NCBI GenBank assembly: GCA_035275265.1
Contig: DATENC010000026.1
Span: 620,001-684,000, forward strand
Origin: JACQAP01 sp035275265
GTDB lineage: Bacteria; Pseudomonadota; Gammaproteobacteria; Burkholderiales; JACQAP01
Reading direction: 5' to 3'
Length of the DNA stretch: 64,000 nucleotides
Part shown: positions 32,360 through 41,800 of the stretch, in pieces
Numbering within the stretch: position 1 is the stretch's first letter
Layout: each line of letters begins with the position of its first letter
The notes under the pieces: generated by a model
What the model was told of the DNA's origin: nothing
The model's database searches: none
Seen by the model: the letters and a program-made list of their open reading frames with translations, nothing else
Program-made: the position numbers and the translations under genes

Positions 32360-33769
32360 ATGAGCATTAACTATTCAGAGCGAATTCCCAACAACGTCAA
32401 TCTCGCCAACGACCGCGCACTGCAGCGCGCGCTCGAACACTGGCAGCCGAAGTTCATCGAATGGTGGCGGGAGATGGGGCCGAACGCGTTTTCCTCGGCG
32501 GACGTCTACCTGCGCACCGCCACGGGCGTGGATGCTCAAGGCTGGGCCACGTATGGATCGGTGAGGATGCCCGATTACCGATGGGGCATCTTTCTCGCCG
32601 AACCGGTGCCGGAGCGCACGATCGGATTCGGCGACAACTACGGCCAGCCCGCGTGGCAGCAGGTTCCGGGCGAGCTGCGGTCGCAATTCCGGCGCATCAT
32701 CGTGACCCAGGGCGACACGGAGCCGGCATCGGTGGAGCAACAGCACTTGCTTGGGCTTACCTGCCCGTCCCTCTACGACCTGAGGAACCTGTTTCAGGTC
32801 AACGTCGAGGAAGGCCGGCACCTGTGGGCGATGGTCTATCTGTTGCATGCCTATTTCGGCCGCGATGGTCGCGAGGAGGCGGAAGAACTGCTGGCGCGCC
32901 ATTCGGGGGACGCCGACAAGCCGCGCATTCTCGGCACTTTCAATGAACCGATCAGCGACTGGCTTTCGTTCTTCATGTTCACGTACTTCACCGACCGCGA
33001 CGGCAAGTTCCAGTTGAAGAGCCTCGCAGAGTCGGGATTCGATCCGCTGGCACGCACCTGCCGCTTCATGCTGACCGAGGAGGCGCACCACATGTTCGTC
33101 GGCGAAACCGGCATCGGACGCATCGTCAAGCGCACGCTGGAGGTGATGAAGGAGACCGGCAGCGACGATCCGGAGGCCGTGCGCCGCCAGGGTGCGATCG
33201 ATCTGCCGACAATCCAGCGCTACATGAACTTCTGGTTTACCTCATCCCTCGACCTGTTTGGTTCCGAAGTCTCCTCCAACGCCGCCAGCTCCTTCGCCAA
33301 CGGTGTGAAGGGCCGTCCGGACGAAGCGCAGTACCAGGATCACATCTGCAACGAAGCGCGCTACGAACTGGAAACGCCGACGGGAAACGAAACCGTAAGC
33401 CTGCGTAACGCGATGAACGAGGTGTTGCGCAACGCCTACATCAAGGACTGCGAGATCGGCGTCAAACGCTGGAACATGCAGATCAGCCGCGCGGGAATCG
33501 ACTTTCAGCTGGGCCTTCCCAACCCGCGTTTCCGCCGCGCCATCGGTGTATGGGCCAACGCTCTTGCCGATCCGAAAGGAAAGACCGTCAGCCGCGAGGA
33601 ATTCGAGCGCGACGCGCAGGCCTGGATTCCTGGCGAGAACGATCGCGCGTTCGTCATGAACCTTATGCAGCGCGTGATGGAGCCCGGGAAGATGGCCGGC
33701 TGGATCGCCCCGCCGGACCGCGGCATCAACAATCTGCCGGCGGACTACGAATACGTGAAACTCAACTGA
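32360..33769 (+). CDS. boxB: Benzoyl-CoA 2,3-epoxidase, oxygenase component BoxB
   Basis: A 469-residue di-iron enzyme, full length, with GGAGTAACC before the ATG. Candidate iron-ligand motifs are visible: EEGRHLW around residues 150-156 and EEAHHMF at 240-246, both E-x-x-H in predicted helices. MPDYRWGIFLAEP and the C-terminal EDPKGKTVSR-like region also match the family. BoxB uses O2 and electrons from the reductase BoxA to form 2,3-epoxybenzoyl-CoA. BoxA is not encoded in this window and must lie elsewhere. The gene is followed by the retron locus. Confidence 0.96.
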   Translation: MSINYSERIPNNVNLANDRALQRALEHWQPKFIEWWREMGPNAFSSADVYLRTATGVDAQGWATYGSVRMPDYRWGIFLAEPVPERTIGFGDNYGQPAWQQVPGELRSQFRRIIVTQGDTEPASVEQQHLLGLTCPSLYDLRNLFQVNVEEGRHLWAMVYLLHAYFGRDGREEAEELLARHSGDADKPRILGTFNEPISDWLSFFMFTYFTDRDGKFQLKSLAESGFDPLARTCRFMLTEEAHHMFVGETGIGRIVKRTLEVMKETGSDDPEAVRRQGAIDLPTIQRYMNFWFTSSLDLFGSEVSSNAASSFANGVKGRPDEAQYQDHICNEARYELETPTGNETVSLRNAMNEVLRNAYIKDCEIGVKRWNMQISRAGIDFQLGLPNPRFRRAIGVWANALADPKGKTVSREEFERDAQAWIPGENDRAFVMNLMQRVMEPGKMAGWIAPPDRGINNLPADYEYVKLN

Positions 33770-33815
33770 CAAGCGAACGGCGATCAGCACAAGCGCATCG
33801 CGCTATGGAATTCAT

Positions 33816-33845
33816 TTGACGCGAACGAAACGTCCGCCTTATCTT
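33816..33845 (+). promoter_or_regulatory. Sigma70-like promoter of the retron RNA
   Basis: TTGACG (33816-33821) and TATCTT (33840-33845) are separated by 18 bp. The expected transcription start, 6-8 bases downstream, coincides with the first base of the a1 arm at 33852, which is where a retron non-coding RNA should begin. Confidence 0.65.
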
Positions 33846-33851
33846 ATTCAG

Positions 33852-34027
33852 GCGGCGGCGCGCTCCAAGCTGGCCTGCAGGTGAATGCCCTTGCGGTGTT
33901 TGCGTTGCATGCCTCTGTGGGGTTACCCCACGGAATTCCAGTATCGTGCTTTTCATCATGTGAGCCCCGCTGCGCTGTCGCGCAGGATTGCTCACGCTTT
34001 ACCAGTCCGGTTGGAGCGTGTCGCCGC
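33852..34027 (+). ncRNA. Predicted retron msr-msd non-coding RNA
   Basis: A 17-nt arm GCGGCGGCGCGCTCCAA (33852-33868) pairs fully (15 Watson-Crick, 2 G-U) with TTGGAGCGTGTCGCCGC (34011-34027), giving an a1/a2 duplex across 142 nt. The a1 arm runs directly into AGC, with the candidate branching G at 33869, as in known retrons. Inside are a hairpin GTGGGG-TTA-CCCCAC (33917-33931) and a larger two-level hairpin GTGAGC/GCTCAC (33960-33965, 33990-33995) enclosing CTGCGC-TGTC-GCGCAG (33970-33985). The element ends 23 bp before the reverse transcriptase start. The exact msr/msd boundary is not resolved. Confidence 0.8.
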
Positions 34028-34050
34028 AACTCGATTGACAGGGCTTCACC

Positions 34051-35388
34051 ATGCGATTTCACTGCGCTCTCAGCCTGGCAGATGCGATGCTGTCAGGGCC
34101 GCCTACACCCGCGTCGGTGCGCGCACGCTGCACGAGCGCGCTGGGGGGCAAGGCAGGTTGGCTGGCTTCGTTGTCGAAAGACATGTTGCAAGAGCACACC
34201 GCAACGTGGCATCCCAACATCAGGAAAGCTCTCGCCAGATCGATTCTGAAACACCCCGCATTCCAGAGTGCGTGGTCAAACCCGGAACCGCCTCATATCC
34301 GCCGTTATTTCCTGACATCCCCGGCGCTGGGCCGCCCTCCGTTTCCGCTGCAGCACTGCGCGTTGCCCGACCTGCCCACCACTGGCGACATAGCGAAGTG
34401 GCTGAAACTCGAATTGCCGCAACTTGAATGGTTCGCCGATATCGCGGGCAGAAACGTGAGGGCGGAGGACGAGCGTCTCAGACACTATGTTTACAGATGG
34501 GTGGCCAAGCGTTCCGGCGGTTTCCGATTGCTGGAGATACCGAAAACGCGTTTGCGCGCACTGCAACGGCGCCTCCTGCATGAACTGATCGAGTATGTGC
34601 CACCGCACGAAGCGGCTCATGGCTTCCGTGCACGTCATTCCTGCCTCACGAGTGCCGTGCAACACCTCGGCCGGCAGATCGTTGTCAGGATGGATCTCCA
34701 GGATTTTTTTGTCAGTGTCAGCGCGCTGAGAATTTCTGCGTTCTTCCGCACGCTCGGCTACCCGGAAGGCGCGGCACGGGTGCTGACCGGCTTGTGCACC
34801 AGCCAAGTACCGTCCCGGCTGCTCGATGCCAGGGATCCGGCCAAATATGAATTCGAACAGCCGACACCGGATTGGCTGACGCGCAAACGATTTCAAAGCC
34901 CCCATTTGCCCCAGGGTGCACCGACTTCTCCCGCGCTGGCAAACTTGTGCGCATTCAACCTGGATCTTCGCCTCCAGGCGGCCGCCGAATCGTTAGACGC
35001 TCGCTACACACGGTATGCCGACGATCTTGTATTTTCCGGGGGTCGGCAGTTCGAGCATGCCGTCGGGCGTTTCATTCCGCTGGTGGGAGCAATCGCACTG
35101 GAAGAAGGGTTCTCTATCAATTTCCGCAAGACGCACGTAATGAACCGCAGTTCCTGTCAGAAGGTCAATGGAATCGTGGTCAATGAGAGGATGAACGTTG
35201 CGCGCCGCGAGCGCGACCAACTCAAAGCCATCCTTCACAACTGCATGCGTCACGGACCGACGAGTCAAAACAGGGCAGGTCTAGCGGACTTCCGTGCCCA
35301 TCTGAAAGGACGCCTCGCCTACGTAAAGATGATCGCGCCGCTTCATGGACAGCGGATGGAACTGATGTTTGAACAGATAATCTGGTAG
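34051..35388 (+). CDS. Retron-type reverse transcriptase with N-terminal extension
   Basis: A 445-residue protein; an in-frame stop at 34036 limits the start to this ATG or later ones. The reverse-transcriptase core begins near residue 140: RSGGFRLLEIPK, AAHGFRARHS, MDLQDFF (214-220), LPQGAPTSP (286-294) and the catalytic YADD (322-325). Retron-type marks are SAVQH at 201-205 (position of the NAxxH motif of region X) and KVNGIVVN at 371-378 (position of VTG in region Y). Residues 1-120 form an extension with LPDLPTTGDIAKWLKL, similar in layout to myxobacterial retron enzymes. The enzyme should make msDNA from the RNA encoded just upstream. No intron maturase domain is present. Confidence 0.9.
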   Translation: MRFHCALSLADAMLSGPPTPASVRARCTSALGGKAGWLASLSKDMLQEHTATWHPNIRKALARSILKHPAFQSAWSNPEPPHIRRYFLTSPALGRPPFPLQHCALPDLPTTGDIAKWLKLELPQLEWFADIAGRNVRAEDERLRHYVYRWVAKRSGGFRLLEIPKTRLRALQRRLLHELIEYVPPHEAAHGFRARHSCLTSAVQHLGRQIVVRMDLQDFFVSVSALRISAFFRTLGYPEGAARVLTGLCTSQVPSRLLDARDPAKYEFEQPTPDWLTRKRFQSPHLPQGAPTSPALANLCAFNLDLRLQAAAESLDARYTRYADDLVFSGGRQFEHAVGRFIPLVGAIALEEGFSINFRKTHVMNRSSCQKVNGIVVNERMNVARRERDQLKAILHNCMRHGPTSQNRAGLADFRAHLKGRLAYVKMIAPLHGQRMELMFEQIIW

Positions 35389-35445
35389 CAGCCGAATCCA
35401 CGCACGTCTCGACCTCTGACGCGACGGAATACAAGACGGTCGAAT

Positions 35446-36363
35446 TCAGCGCGAAGCGTGGACGCGCTTGTAGTGCCCGTGCTCGATTTCCTCGAGGATC
35501 GGCCGTCCTTTCGGCTGCCAGCCGAGTTCGGCGCGCGAACGTTTCCCCCTCACCCGGCTGTTCGATCCGAAGGACGAATGCGCCCTGGGGCCGAGTGCGG
35601 CTTCCGCTTCCTGCGGTGACCAATTCCTTGTTTTTCCGCCAAAGCCGAGCATGCGGCTGATGGACGCCGCAACATTCTTCAGCAATTCCTCCCCGTTCTC
35701 AGCGTAGTACAGCGCGCCGGCGGGCGCTTTCTGCAGCGCGAGCAGATAAAGTTCGGTGACATCGTCGATGTGCACATTGGCCCAGAAGTTCTCGCCCTTG
35801 CCGATGTGGAGGCCGATTCCGGCTTTCTTTGCGTTGTCGATCAGCGCCGGCACCTGGGCACTCTCCTTGCGCACACCGCTCCCTTCGCCATAAATCATGG
35901 TGGGACGAATCACCACTGAATGCACGCCCTGTTTCGCCGCATCGAACACGACCTGGTCGATCGCCGCCCTCTGCTGCATGCGCGGTATGCTTGGAGTAAA
36001 GCTGGAGTATTCGTCGTAGATCGAGTCGCTACGTTCGCCGTTCGCCACGGTGGCGACGATTCCAGACCCGCTGGTATGCAGGAAGGGCTTCCCGGAGCCG
36101 CGCAGGGCCGAAGCGATGGCTTCCACCACGCCGGCATGATTCGCTTCCGCTGTGTCGACAACGGCGTCGGCTTCGCGCGAAGCGCGCGCAATGACTTCTG
36201 CGTCGTCGAGCGTTCCGAGCACTGGACGCATTCCGCGTTTGCCGATCTCCTGCGCTGCCTCCTTTGTTCGAACCAGGCCGGTAATCGCATGGCCCTCGCG
36301 CAGCAGCCGCTCCCCCACTGACCCGCCTATATATCCCGTTGACCCTGTCAGGAAAATCTTCAT
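35446..36363 (-). CDS. NAD(P)-dependent epimerase/dehydratase family protein
   Basis: A 305-residue extended short-chain dehydrogenase. The Rossmann loop TGSTGYIGGSVGERLL (residues 6-21) is intact. RPTMIYGEGSGV follows the usual catalytic region, but a clear YxxxK is not evident (the stretch DQVVFDAAK may replace it), so it may be an atypical member with a reductase or regulatory role. ENFWANVHIDDVTELYLLALQ is the conserved late segment. It is convergent with the retron reverse transcriptase, 57 bp apart, and unrelated by family. Confidence 0.82.
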   Translation of the reverse strand: MKIFLTGSTGYIGGSVGERLLREGHAITGLVRTKEAAQEIGKRGMRPVLGTLDDAEVIARASREADAVVDTAEANHAGVVEAIASALRGSGKPFLHTSGSGIVATVANGERSDSIYDEYSSFTPSIPRMQQRAAIDQVVFDAAKQGVHSVVIRPTMIYGEGSGVRKESAQVPALIDNAKKAGIGLHIGKGENFWANVHIDDVTELYLLALQKAPAGALYYAENGEELLKNVAASISRMLGFGGKTRNWSPQEAEAALGPRAHSSFGSNSRVRGKRSRAELGWQPKGRPILEEIEHGHYKRVHASR

Positions 36364-36445
36364 CGCAGTCCCATCAAAATAATCGACGCCGCGATTCTAC
36401 AACTGCCTGAGAATCACGGCGCCGAAAGTCTGCTGATGCGACGGG

Positions 36446-37339
36446 TCAGGAACGCTCTTCGAGCGCGCCCATACGCCCGGCGAGGTAATCGTCGCGCGCC
36501 TGGAGAATTTCCTCCCGGGTGTTCATCACGAACGGCCCCCAGGACACCACCGGTTCGTCAATGGGTTCGCCGGCGAGCAGCAGAAAGTCGAGGGGTTCCG
36601 TCGCCGATACCTCCACACTGCTGCCGTCGTCGCGATACTCGACCAGTTGATTGGTCGCGAAGTCGACGGTCGAAGAGCGGCCACTACCGCGGACGGCATG
36701 AACATAAGCGTTGAAACTGGCCGGGATCGGGAGTTCCACGCTGGCACCCGCCTCAAGGCGCACATGGGCGGCGACAATCGGCGTGTAAGTCACCGCCGGA
36801 CCGCGCACGTCAAGCAGTTCACCAGCCACTACGCGCGCCTCGCCACCGGGAAATTTCGCGACGGCGAACTTCTCGGCAGGCAGGTCCTGGTAGTGCGGCA
36901 CTTCCATCTTGTACTTGCGCGGCAAGTTCACCCATAGCTGTACGCCTTCCAACACCCCACCGGTCCGCGCGAACTCCTTTTCTCGATACTCCGCGTGGAC
37001 GATGCCGGAACCGGCGGTCATCCATTGCACGCCACCGGCGCGCAAATGGCCGTGCCCGCCGGACGAATCATGGTGCTCCATCGCGCCCTGAAACAGGAAT
37101 GTCACCGTTTCGAAGCCGCGGTGCGGATGCGGATTGAGCCCGCCTTCATCGCCCGGACGGATGCGTTCAGGGCCGAAGTGGTCCAGCATGAGGAAAGGGC
37201 TGGCGTAATCCAGATCGGGCCCCGGAAACGGGCGTAACACACGCAAGCCCGGCGCCGGTTCTGCGTAGTGGCTATTGATCACGCGCAACGCACTGCGCGG
37301 CTCAACCCGTGTATTCACTTTCATTGCAGTGGTCATCAT
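36446..37339 (-). CDS. Pirin family protein
   Basis: A 297-residue bicupin. The N-terminal cupin has the metal-binding pattern NPHPHRGFETVTFLFQGAMEHHDS and GGVQWMTAGSGIVHAEY; the C-terminal cupin, GASVELPIPASFNAYVHAVRG, is typical of pirins. Bacterial pirins bind Fe and act as quercetinases or regulators. It is 20 bp downstream of a second pirin gene on the same strand, so the two form an operon. Confidence 0.9.
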   Translation of the reverse strand: MMTTAMKVNTRVEPRSALRVINSHYAEPAPGLRVLRPFPGPDLDYASPFLMLDHFGPERIRPGDEGGLNPHPHRGFETVTFLFQGAMEHHDSSGGHGHLRAGGVQWMTAGSGIVHAEYREKEFARTGGVLEGVQLWVNLPRKYKMEVPHYQDLPAEKFAVAKFPGGEARVVAGELLDVRGPAVTYTPIVAAHVRLEAGASVELPIPASFNAYVHAVRGSGRSSTVDFATNQLVEYRDDGSSVEVSATEPLDFLLLAGEPIDEPVVSWGPFVMNTREEILQARDDYLAGRMGALEERS

Positions 37340-37359
37340 TGCAATCTCCCGTCCTGCGT

Positions 37360-38058
37360 TTACGCCATATCGAACAACAGTATTTCCGCTTTGTCACCGT
37401 TCTCGATGACGACTTCCAATTCTCCGTTTGCCTTGAGCGCGTCGCCTGCTCCCAACGGTTGGCCATTCACCGTTGCCGCACCACGCGCAACGTGCACGTA
37501 AGCCTTGCGGCCATCGGCAACCTCGTGCGAAACCCTGTCATCGCCATCGAGCAAAGCTGCATACAGGTACGCATCCTGGTGAATCAGGACCGATCCGTCG
37601 CGTGCGTCCGGCGAAGCAACCAGGCACAGCTTGCCGCGCTTTTCCTCGGGAGCGAAGAATTTCTGCTCGTAGCTCGGTTCGATACCCGCTTCCGCCGGTT
37701 CGATCCAGATCTGCAGAAAATGCACCGGATTCTCGCGCGACGGGTTGTACTCGCTGTGGGTCACGCCGGTACCAGCACTCATTCGCTGCACATCGCCCGG
37801 CCTGATCACCGACCCAGTGCCCATGCTGTCCTTGTGTTCCAGTTCCCCGCTCAGCACATAACTGATGATTTCCATGTCACGGTGCGGGTGGGTGCCAAAA
37901 CCCTCCCCGGCCGCGACCCGGTCTTCGTTGATTACGCGAAGCGGGCCGAAACCCATGTTCCTCGGGTCGTAGTAACCGGCGAACGAGAAAGTGTGAAAGC
38001 TCTTCAACCAGCCATGGTCGGCATAGCCGCGTTCACCGCTTTTCCTGACAGCGATCAT
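37360..38058 (-). CDS. Pirin family protein (YhhW-like, quercetin 2,3-dioxygenase type)
   Basis: A 232-residue bicupin of the shorter YhhW type, with WLKSFHTFSFAGYYDPRNMGFGPLRVINEDRV, the metal-site stretch GFGTHPHRDMEIISYVLSGELEHKDS and VQRMSAGTGVTHSEYNPS. YhhW-like enzymes oxidise quercetin in vitro; the natural role is uncertain. It precedes the longer pirin gene. Confidence 0.92.
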   Translation of the reverse strand: MIAVRKSGERGYADHGWLKSFHTFSFAGYYDPRNMGFGPLRVINEDRVAAGEGFGTHPHRDMEIISYVLSGELEHKDSMGTGSVIRPGDVQRMSAGTGVTHSEYNPSRENPVHFLQIWIEPAEAGIEPSYEQKFFAPEEKRGKLCLVASPDARDGSVLIHQDAYLYAALLDGDDRVSHEVADGRKAYVHVARGAATVNGQPLGAGDALKANGELEVVIENGDKAEILLFDMA

Positions 38059-38254
38059 TGTTTGATGTCCTTTCCTGTCTGTACAACTTTTCGACTTCAG
38101 ACTCGATGGAAACGAATATAGGGGCTAAGTAACGGAATTGTTAGCGAAACGTTTAGACTGAATGGTTCATTATTTTTGAATAAGATGGCCAAAATGCCAT
38201 TTTTTGGGCTCGCTCTCATTGCGAATGGACCCCCCAAGCAGAAAAAAGACAGTA

Positions 38255-38710
38255 TTACAGGGACTTGGTCATGCAAACCGCGGAGTCAGGGCAGAGCCGG
38301 GTGAATTCCGCAGCGGCTAGCAACTTCGCGGGAACGGATTCCCGCCCAATCGCCTGATAGCCCTGCCTAATGAAGAAATCCCGGGCCGAGGTCGTCAGCA
38401 GGAACAGGTTTGCCACGGCCAGGGAGCGACTGCGGCTTTCAAGGTCGGCAACCAGTTTCGTACCCAGCTTGCGATTTCGATATTCCGGGGCGACAACCAG
38501 TGAACGCAGCAGCGCGTCACGCCCGTAGTGCTCGACGCCGATCGCGCCCATCAAGTTCCCTGACACGTCGTGGGCCAACAGGAAATGCGCCATCGCGCTT
38601 CGCTCGAGGTCTTCCGTGGGAAGCGACGCCGCTTCAAGCAACGCGACGACTTCCCCGTAGTCTTTTTCGCTCGCGGGCACGCTGTTGGTGCTGTTGGCCG
38701 GATACCGCAT
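38255..38710 (-). CDS. GNAT acetyltransferase, ArsN2-like
   Basis: A 151-residue acetyltransferase from the ATG at 38710 (an ATG at 38725 is also in frame). The acetyl-CoA site is seen as LLRSLVVAPEYRNRKLGTKLVADLE, followed by LFLLTTSARDFFIRQGYQAIGRESVP, which matches ArsN2-type proteins linked to arsenic resistance. No ars genes are adjacent, so the substrate is not certain. It may be stand-alone, between the pirin pair and an RND efflux pair. Confidence 0.8.
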   Translation of the reverse strand: MRYPANSTNSVPASEKDYGEVVALLEAASLPTEDLERSAMAHFLLAHDVSGNLMGAIGVEHYGRDALLRSLVVAPEYRNRKLGTKLVADLESRSRSLAVANLFLLTTSARDFFIRQGYQAIGRESVPAKLLAAAEFTRLCPDSAVCMTKSL

Positions 38711-38776
38711 TGTCGCCCCGATCAATCCATTTGATCAGCATTCCGCCATCGGCACGGAGCTTCAACCAATAACGAC

Positions 38777-38807
38777 AAAAAAATGGCAAGTGCGTAAGCA
38801 CTTGCCA
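38777..38807 (-). terminator. Intrinsic terminator of the RND pump operon
   Basis: On the minus strand a perfect 10-bp stem TGGCAAGTGC/GCACTTGCCA with a TTAC loop is followed by seven T. It lies 32 bp after the stop codon of the RND permease gene. Confidence 0.92.
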
Positions 38808-38838
38808 CTAATCTCTGCCAGTGCCGGAGCGGCTTGGC

Positions 38839-41800
38839 TCAGCGCTGCTTGTCGTGAGGAACCGTCAATGGGCCGGCTCCGCCGGCGGTCGCCAGCGCCT
38901 CCTCTCCGGGAACCGTATGGATCTTCCGTACGATAAGCGTGTAGAAGGCGGGGATCACGAAAAGGGTCAGCAGCGTCCCGACCAGGATGCCTCCGACAAC
39001 GACCCAACCGATCGCTTGCCGCGCCTCGGCCCCTGCTCCGTGCGACAGCGCCAGCGGTACGGCGCCCAACACCATCGCCGCCGAGGTCATCAGGATGGGT
39101 CGCAGCCGTAGCGTGGCAGCCTCCACCACCGCGTCGAACTTCTCCAGACCCTTGCGGCGCTGCTGGTTGGCGAACTCCACGATCAGGATCCCGTGCTTGG
39201 TGATCAATCCCACCAGCATGACGAGGCCGATCTTGCTGTAGATATTCAAGGTGCCGCCGTTGCCTATCTTGGCGTTGATATACATGACCAGCATCGCACC
39301 GGCCCAGGCGAGCGGCACGGTCAGCATGATCACCAGCGGTCCGACAAAACTTTCGAACTGCGCGGAGAGAACGAGGTAGATGAAAACCAGCGCCAGGACC
39401 AGCACCACTAGAGCCTGCTGACCGCTTTCACGGAACTCGCGGGACTCGCCGTCGAGATCGGTCACTTGTCCCTGCGGCAGTTCGTCTTTCACCACTTGAT
39501 CGATGTAGGTCAACGCCTCCTTCAGGCTGTAGCCCTCGGCCACGTTACCGTTGACAATCGCGGCGCGCAGCTTGTTGAAGTGGTTGAGTTCTTTCGGCGC
39601 CACCGCTTCGCGCACCGCCACCAGGTTGGACAGCTGATGCAGTGAGCCTCCGTTGCCGCGCACGTAAATCGAGGTCAGGTCCGAGGGCTGGCGCCGTTTG
39701 TCGTCCTCGACTTGCACCACGACATCGTATTGCTTGCCTTCACGCTTGTAGCGTGTGACGTCGCGCCCGCCCATCAATGTCTCCAGCGTATGGCCGATAG
39801 TCTCCATCGATACGCCGAGCGTGGCCGCTTTTTCCCGGTCGATGTCCACCGTGAGTTGCGGCTTGTTGAGCTTCAGGTCGGAATCGAGGCCGCTGATCCC
39901 CTTGTATTGGGAGAGCTTGCTCATCACCTTGCCCACCTTGCCCTGCAGCTCCTCGTACGAGTTACCGTACAGCACATAGTTGATCTTCTTGTCGAGGAAG
40001 CTGCCGCCCAGCGAAGGCGGATCCTTGGTAAACGAGATGACACCCGGCAGTCCCCCGAAGAGCTTGGGCGTCAACTCCTTCGTTATCTGCATCTGCTTGC
40101 GGTCGCGCTCGTCCCACGGCTTGAGAACGGAGAAACCGATTCCGACATTGACGGGATTGGGACGCTCCAAACCGGGAGCCACGACGGCGAAGATGGTTGA
40201 GATCTCCGGTACCGTTTTCGCGATTTCCTCGACCGCGACCATGTACCGGTCGGTGTACTGCATGGTGGAGCCTTCCGGTGCGATTGCGAACATCATGAAC
40301 ATGCCGCGATCCTCGACCGGGGATAACTCGTCCTTGGGCAACAACTGCAAGCCGAGCCAGCCGAGCGAGCCGATCACGAGCACATAGACCAGCCCCACGG
40401 CCCAGCGCGCATTCAACGTCACGCGCAAGATCCGACGATAGCCATTGTTCATGCCCTCGAAGAAGCGCTCCGACCAGTTGTAAATCCGGCCGTGCGATGA
40501 ATCGTGCTTGAGCAACTTCGAGCACATCATCGGGGTCAGCGAAAGGGCGACAAAACCGGAAACCAGCACCGCCGCGGACACGGTCAAGGCGAACTCTGTG
40601 AACAATTGCCCGGTGCGCCCGGTCATGAACACCAACGGCGTGAATACGGTGGCGAGCGTGATGGTCATCGCCACCACCGCAAAGCCGATCTCCTTGCTTC
40701 CGACCAACGCCGCCTCGTAGGGTGACATCCCTTCCTCGATATGGCGGTGGATGTTCTCCAGGACGACGATGGCATCGTCGACCACGAGGCCGACAGCAAG
40801 CACGATGCCCAGCATGGTCAGTACGTTGACGGAGAAGCCGAGCACGTAGACGAAGAAGAACGCACCGATCAGCGAGACCGGAATCGTCACCGCAGGAATC
40901 AGGGTGGCCCGCAGACTGCGCAGGAACAGAAAAATCACCAGCACCACCAGGGCCATCGCTTCGATCAGCGTGCGGTAGACCGCGTCGATGGATGCCTCGA
41001 CGAAAAGCGATGTATCCACCGCCAGCCACATCCTGATTCCATCGGGTAAACCCGACTCCAGACGCGGAAGCAGCGCCTTCACGCCGCGGGCGACTTCAAG
41101 AGTGTTGGCGGTCGACTGCTTGACCACGCCGATCGCGACGCCGTTGGTGCCGTTGATGCGAATGATCTTGCGGTTCTCGTAAGGGCCCGGCTTGGCGTAG
41201 CCGATATCCTTGAGCTTGATCGGATAGCCGTTCACTTCCGAGATGACCATCTCGTTGAACTGCTCGGCGTTCTTCAAATCCGTCGCGGCGAGCACGGTGA
41301 ACTCGCGATCCATGCTCTCGATGCGCCCGCCAGGCGAGTCCAGGTTCTGACGCCTGAGTGCATCTTCCACGTCTTGCGCGGTCAGACCCTGCGCCGCCAT
41401 GCGTTCGCGGTCGATCCAGACTCGCATGGCATATCTGCGCTCCCCGCCGATGATCGCAGTCGCCACCCCGCTCAGGGCCTTGAGCGGGTCCGTCAGATAG
41501 CGATCGGCATAGTCGGTGAGTTCCATGGGCGAGTGGCGGTCGCTCACGAGCGCGATCCACATGATCGGGAAGGCGTCGGCCTCAATCTTGGAGATGACCG
41601 GCGCAAGGACCGCTTCCGGCAGCAGGTAGGCGATGCGCGAGACGCGATCGCGCACGTCCGCCGCCGCCGCGTCGACGTCGCGGCCGGTGACGAAAGTGAC
41701 GGTGATCTGGCTCACCTCTTCGCGGCTTTGCGACTTGATGGTCTTGATGCCTTCGATGCCGGACAGCGCGTCCTCGATCGGCGTGGTCACTACGCTTTCC

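Noticed and set aside
34051..35388. Reverse transcriptase as part of a group II intron or a diversity-generating retroelement
   Set aside because: No maturase or endonuclease domain follows the RT, no intron domain V-like structure is visible around it, and no template/variable repeat pair was found; the upstream a1/a2 RNA fits a retron better.
38185..38205. Terminator-like hairpin with T-run (ATGGC/GCCAT)
   Set aside because: The T-run is on the plus strand, but no plus-strand gene precedes it, and the stem is only 5 bp.
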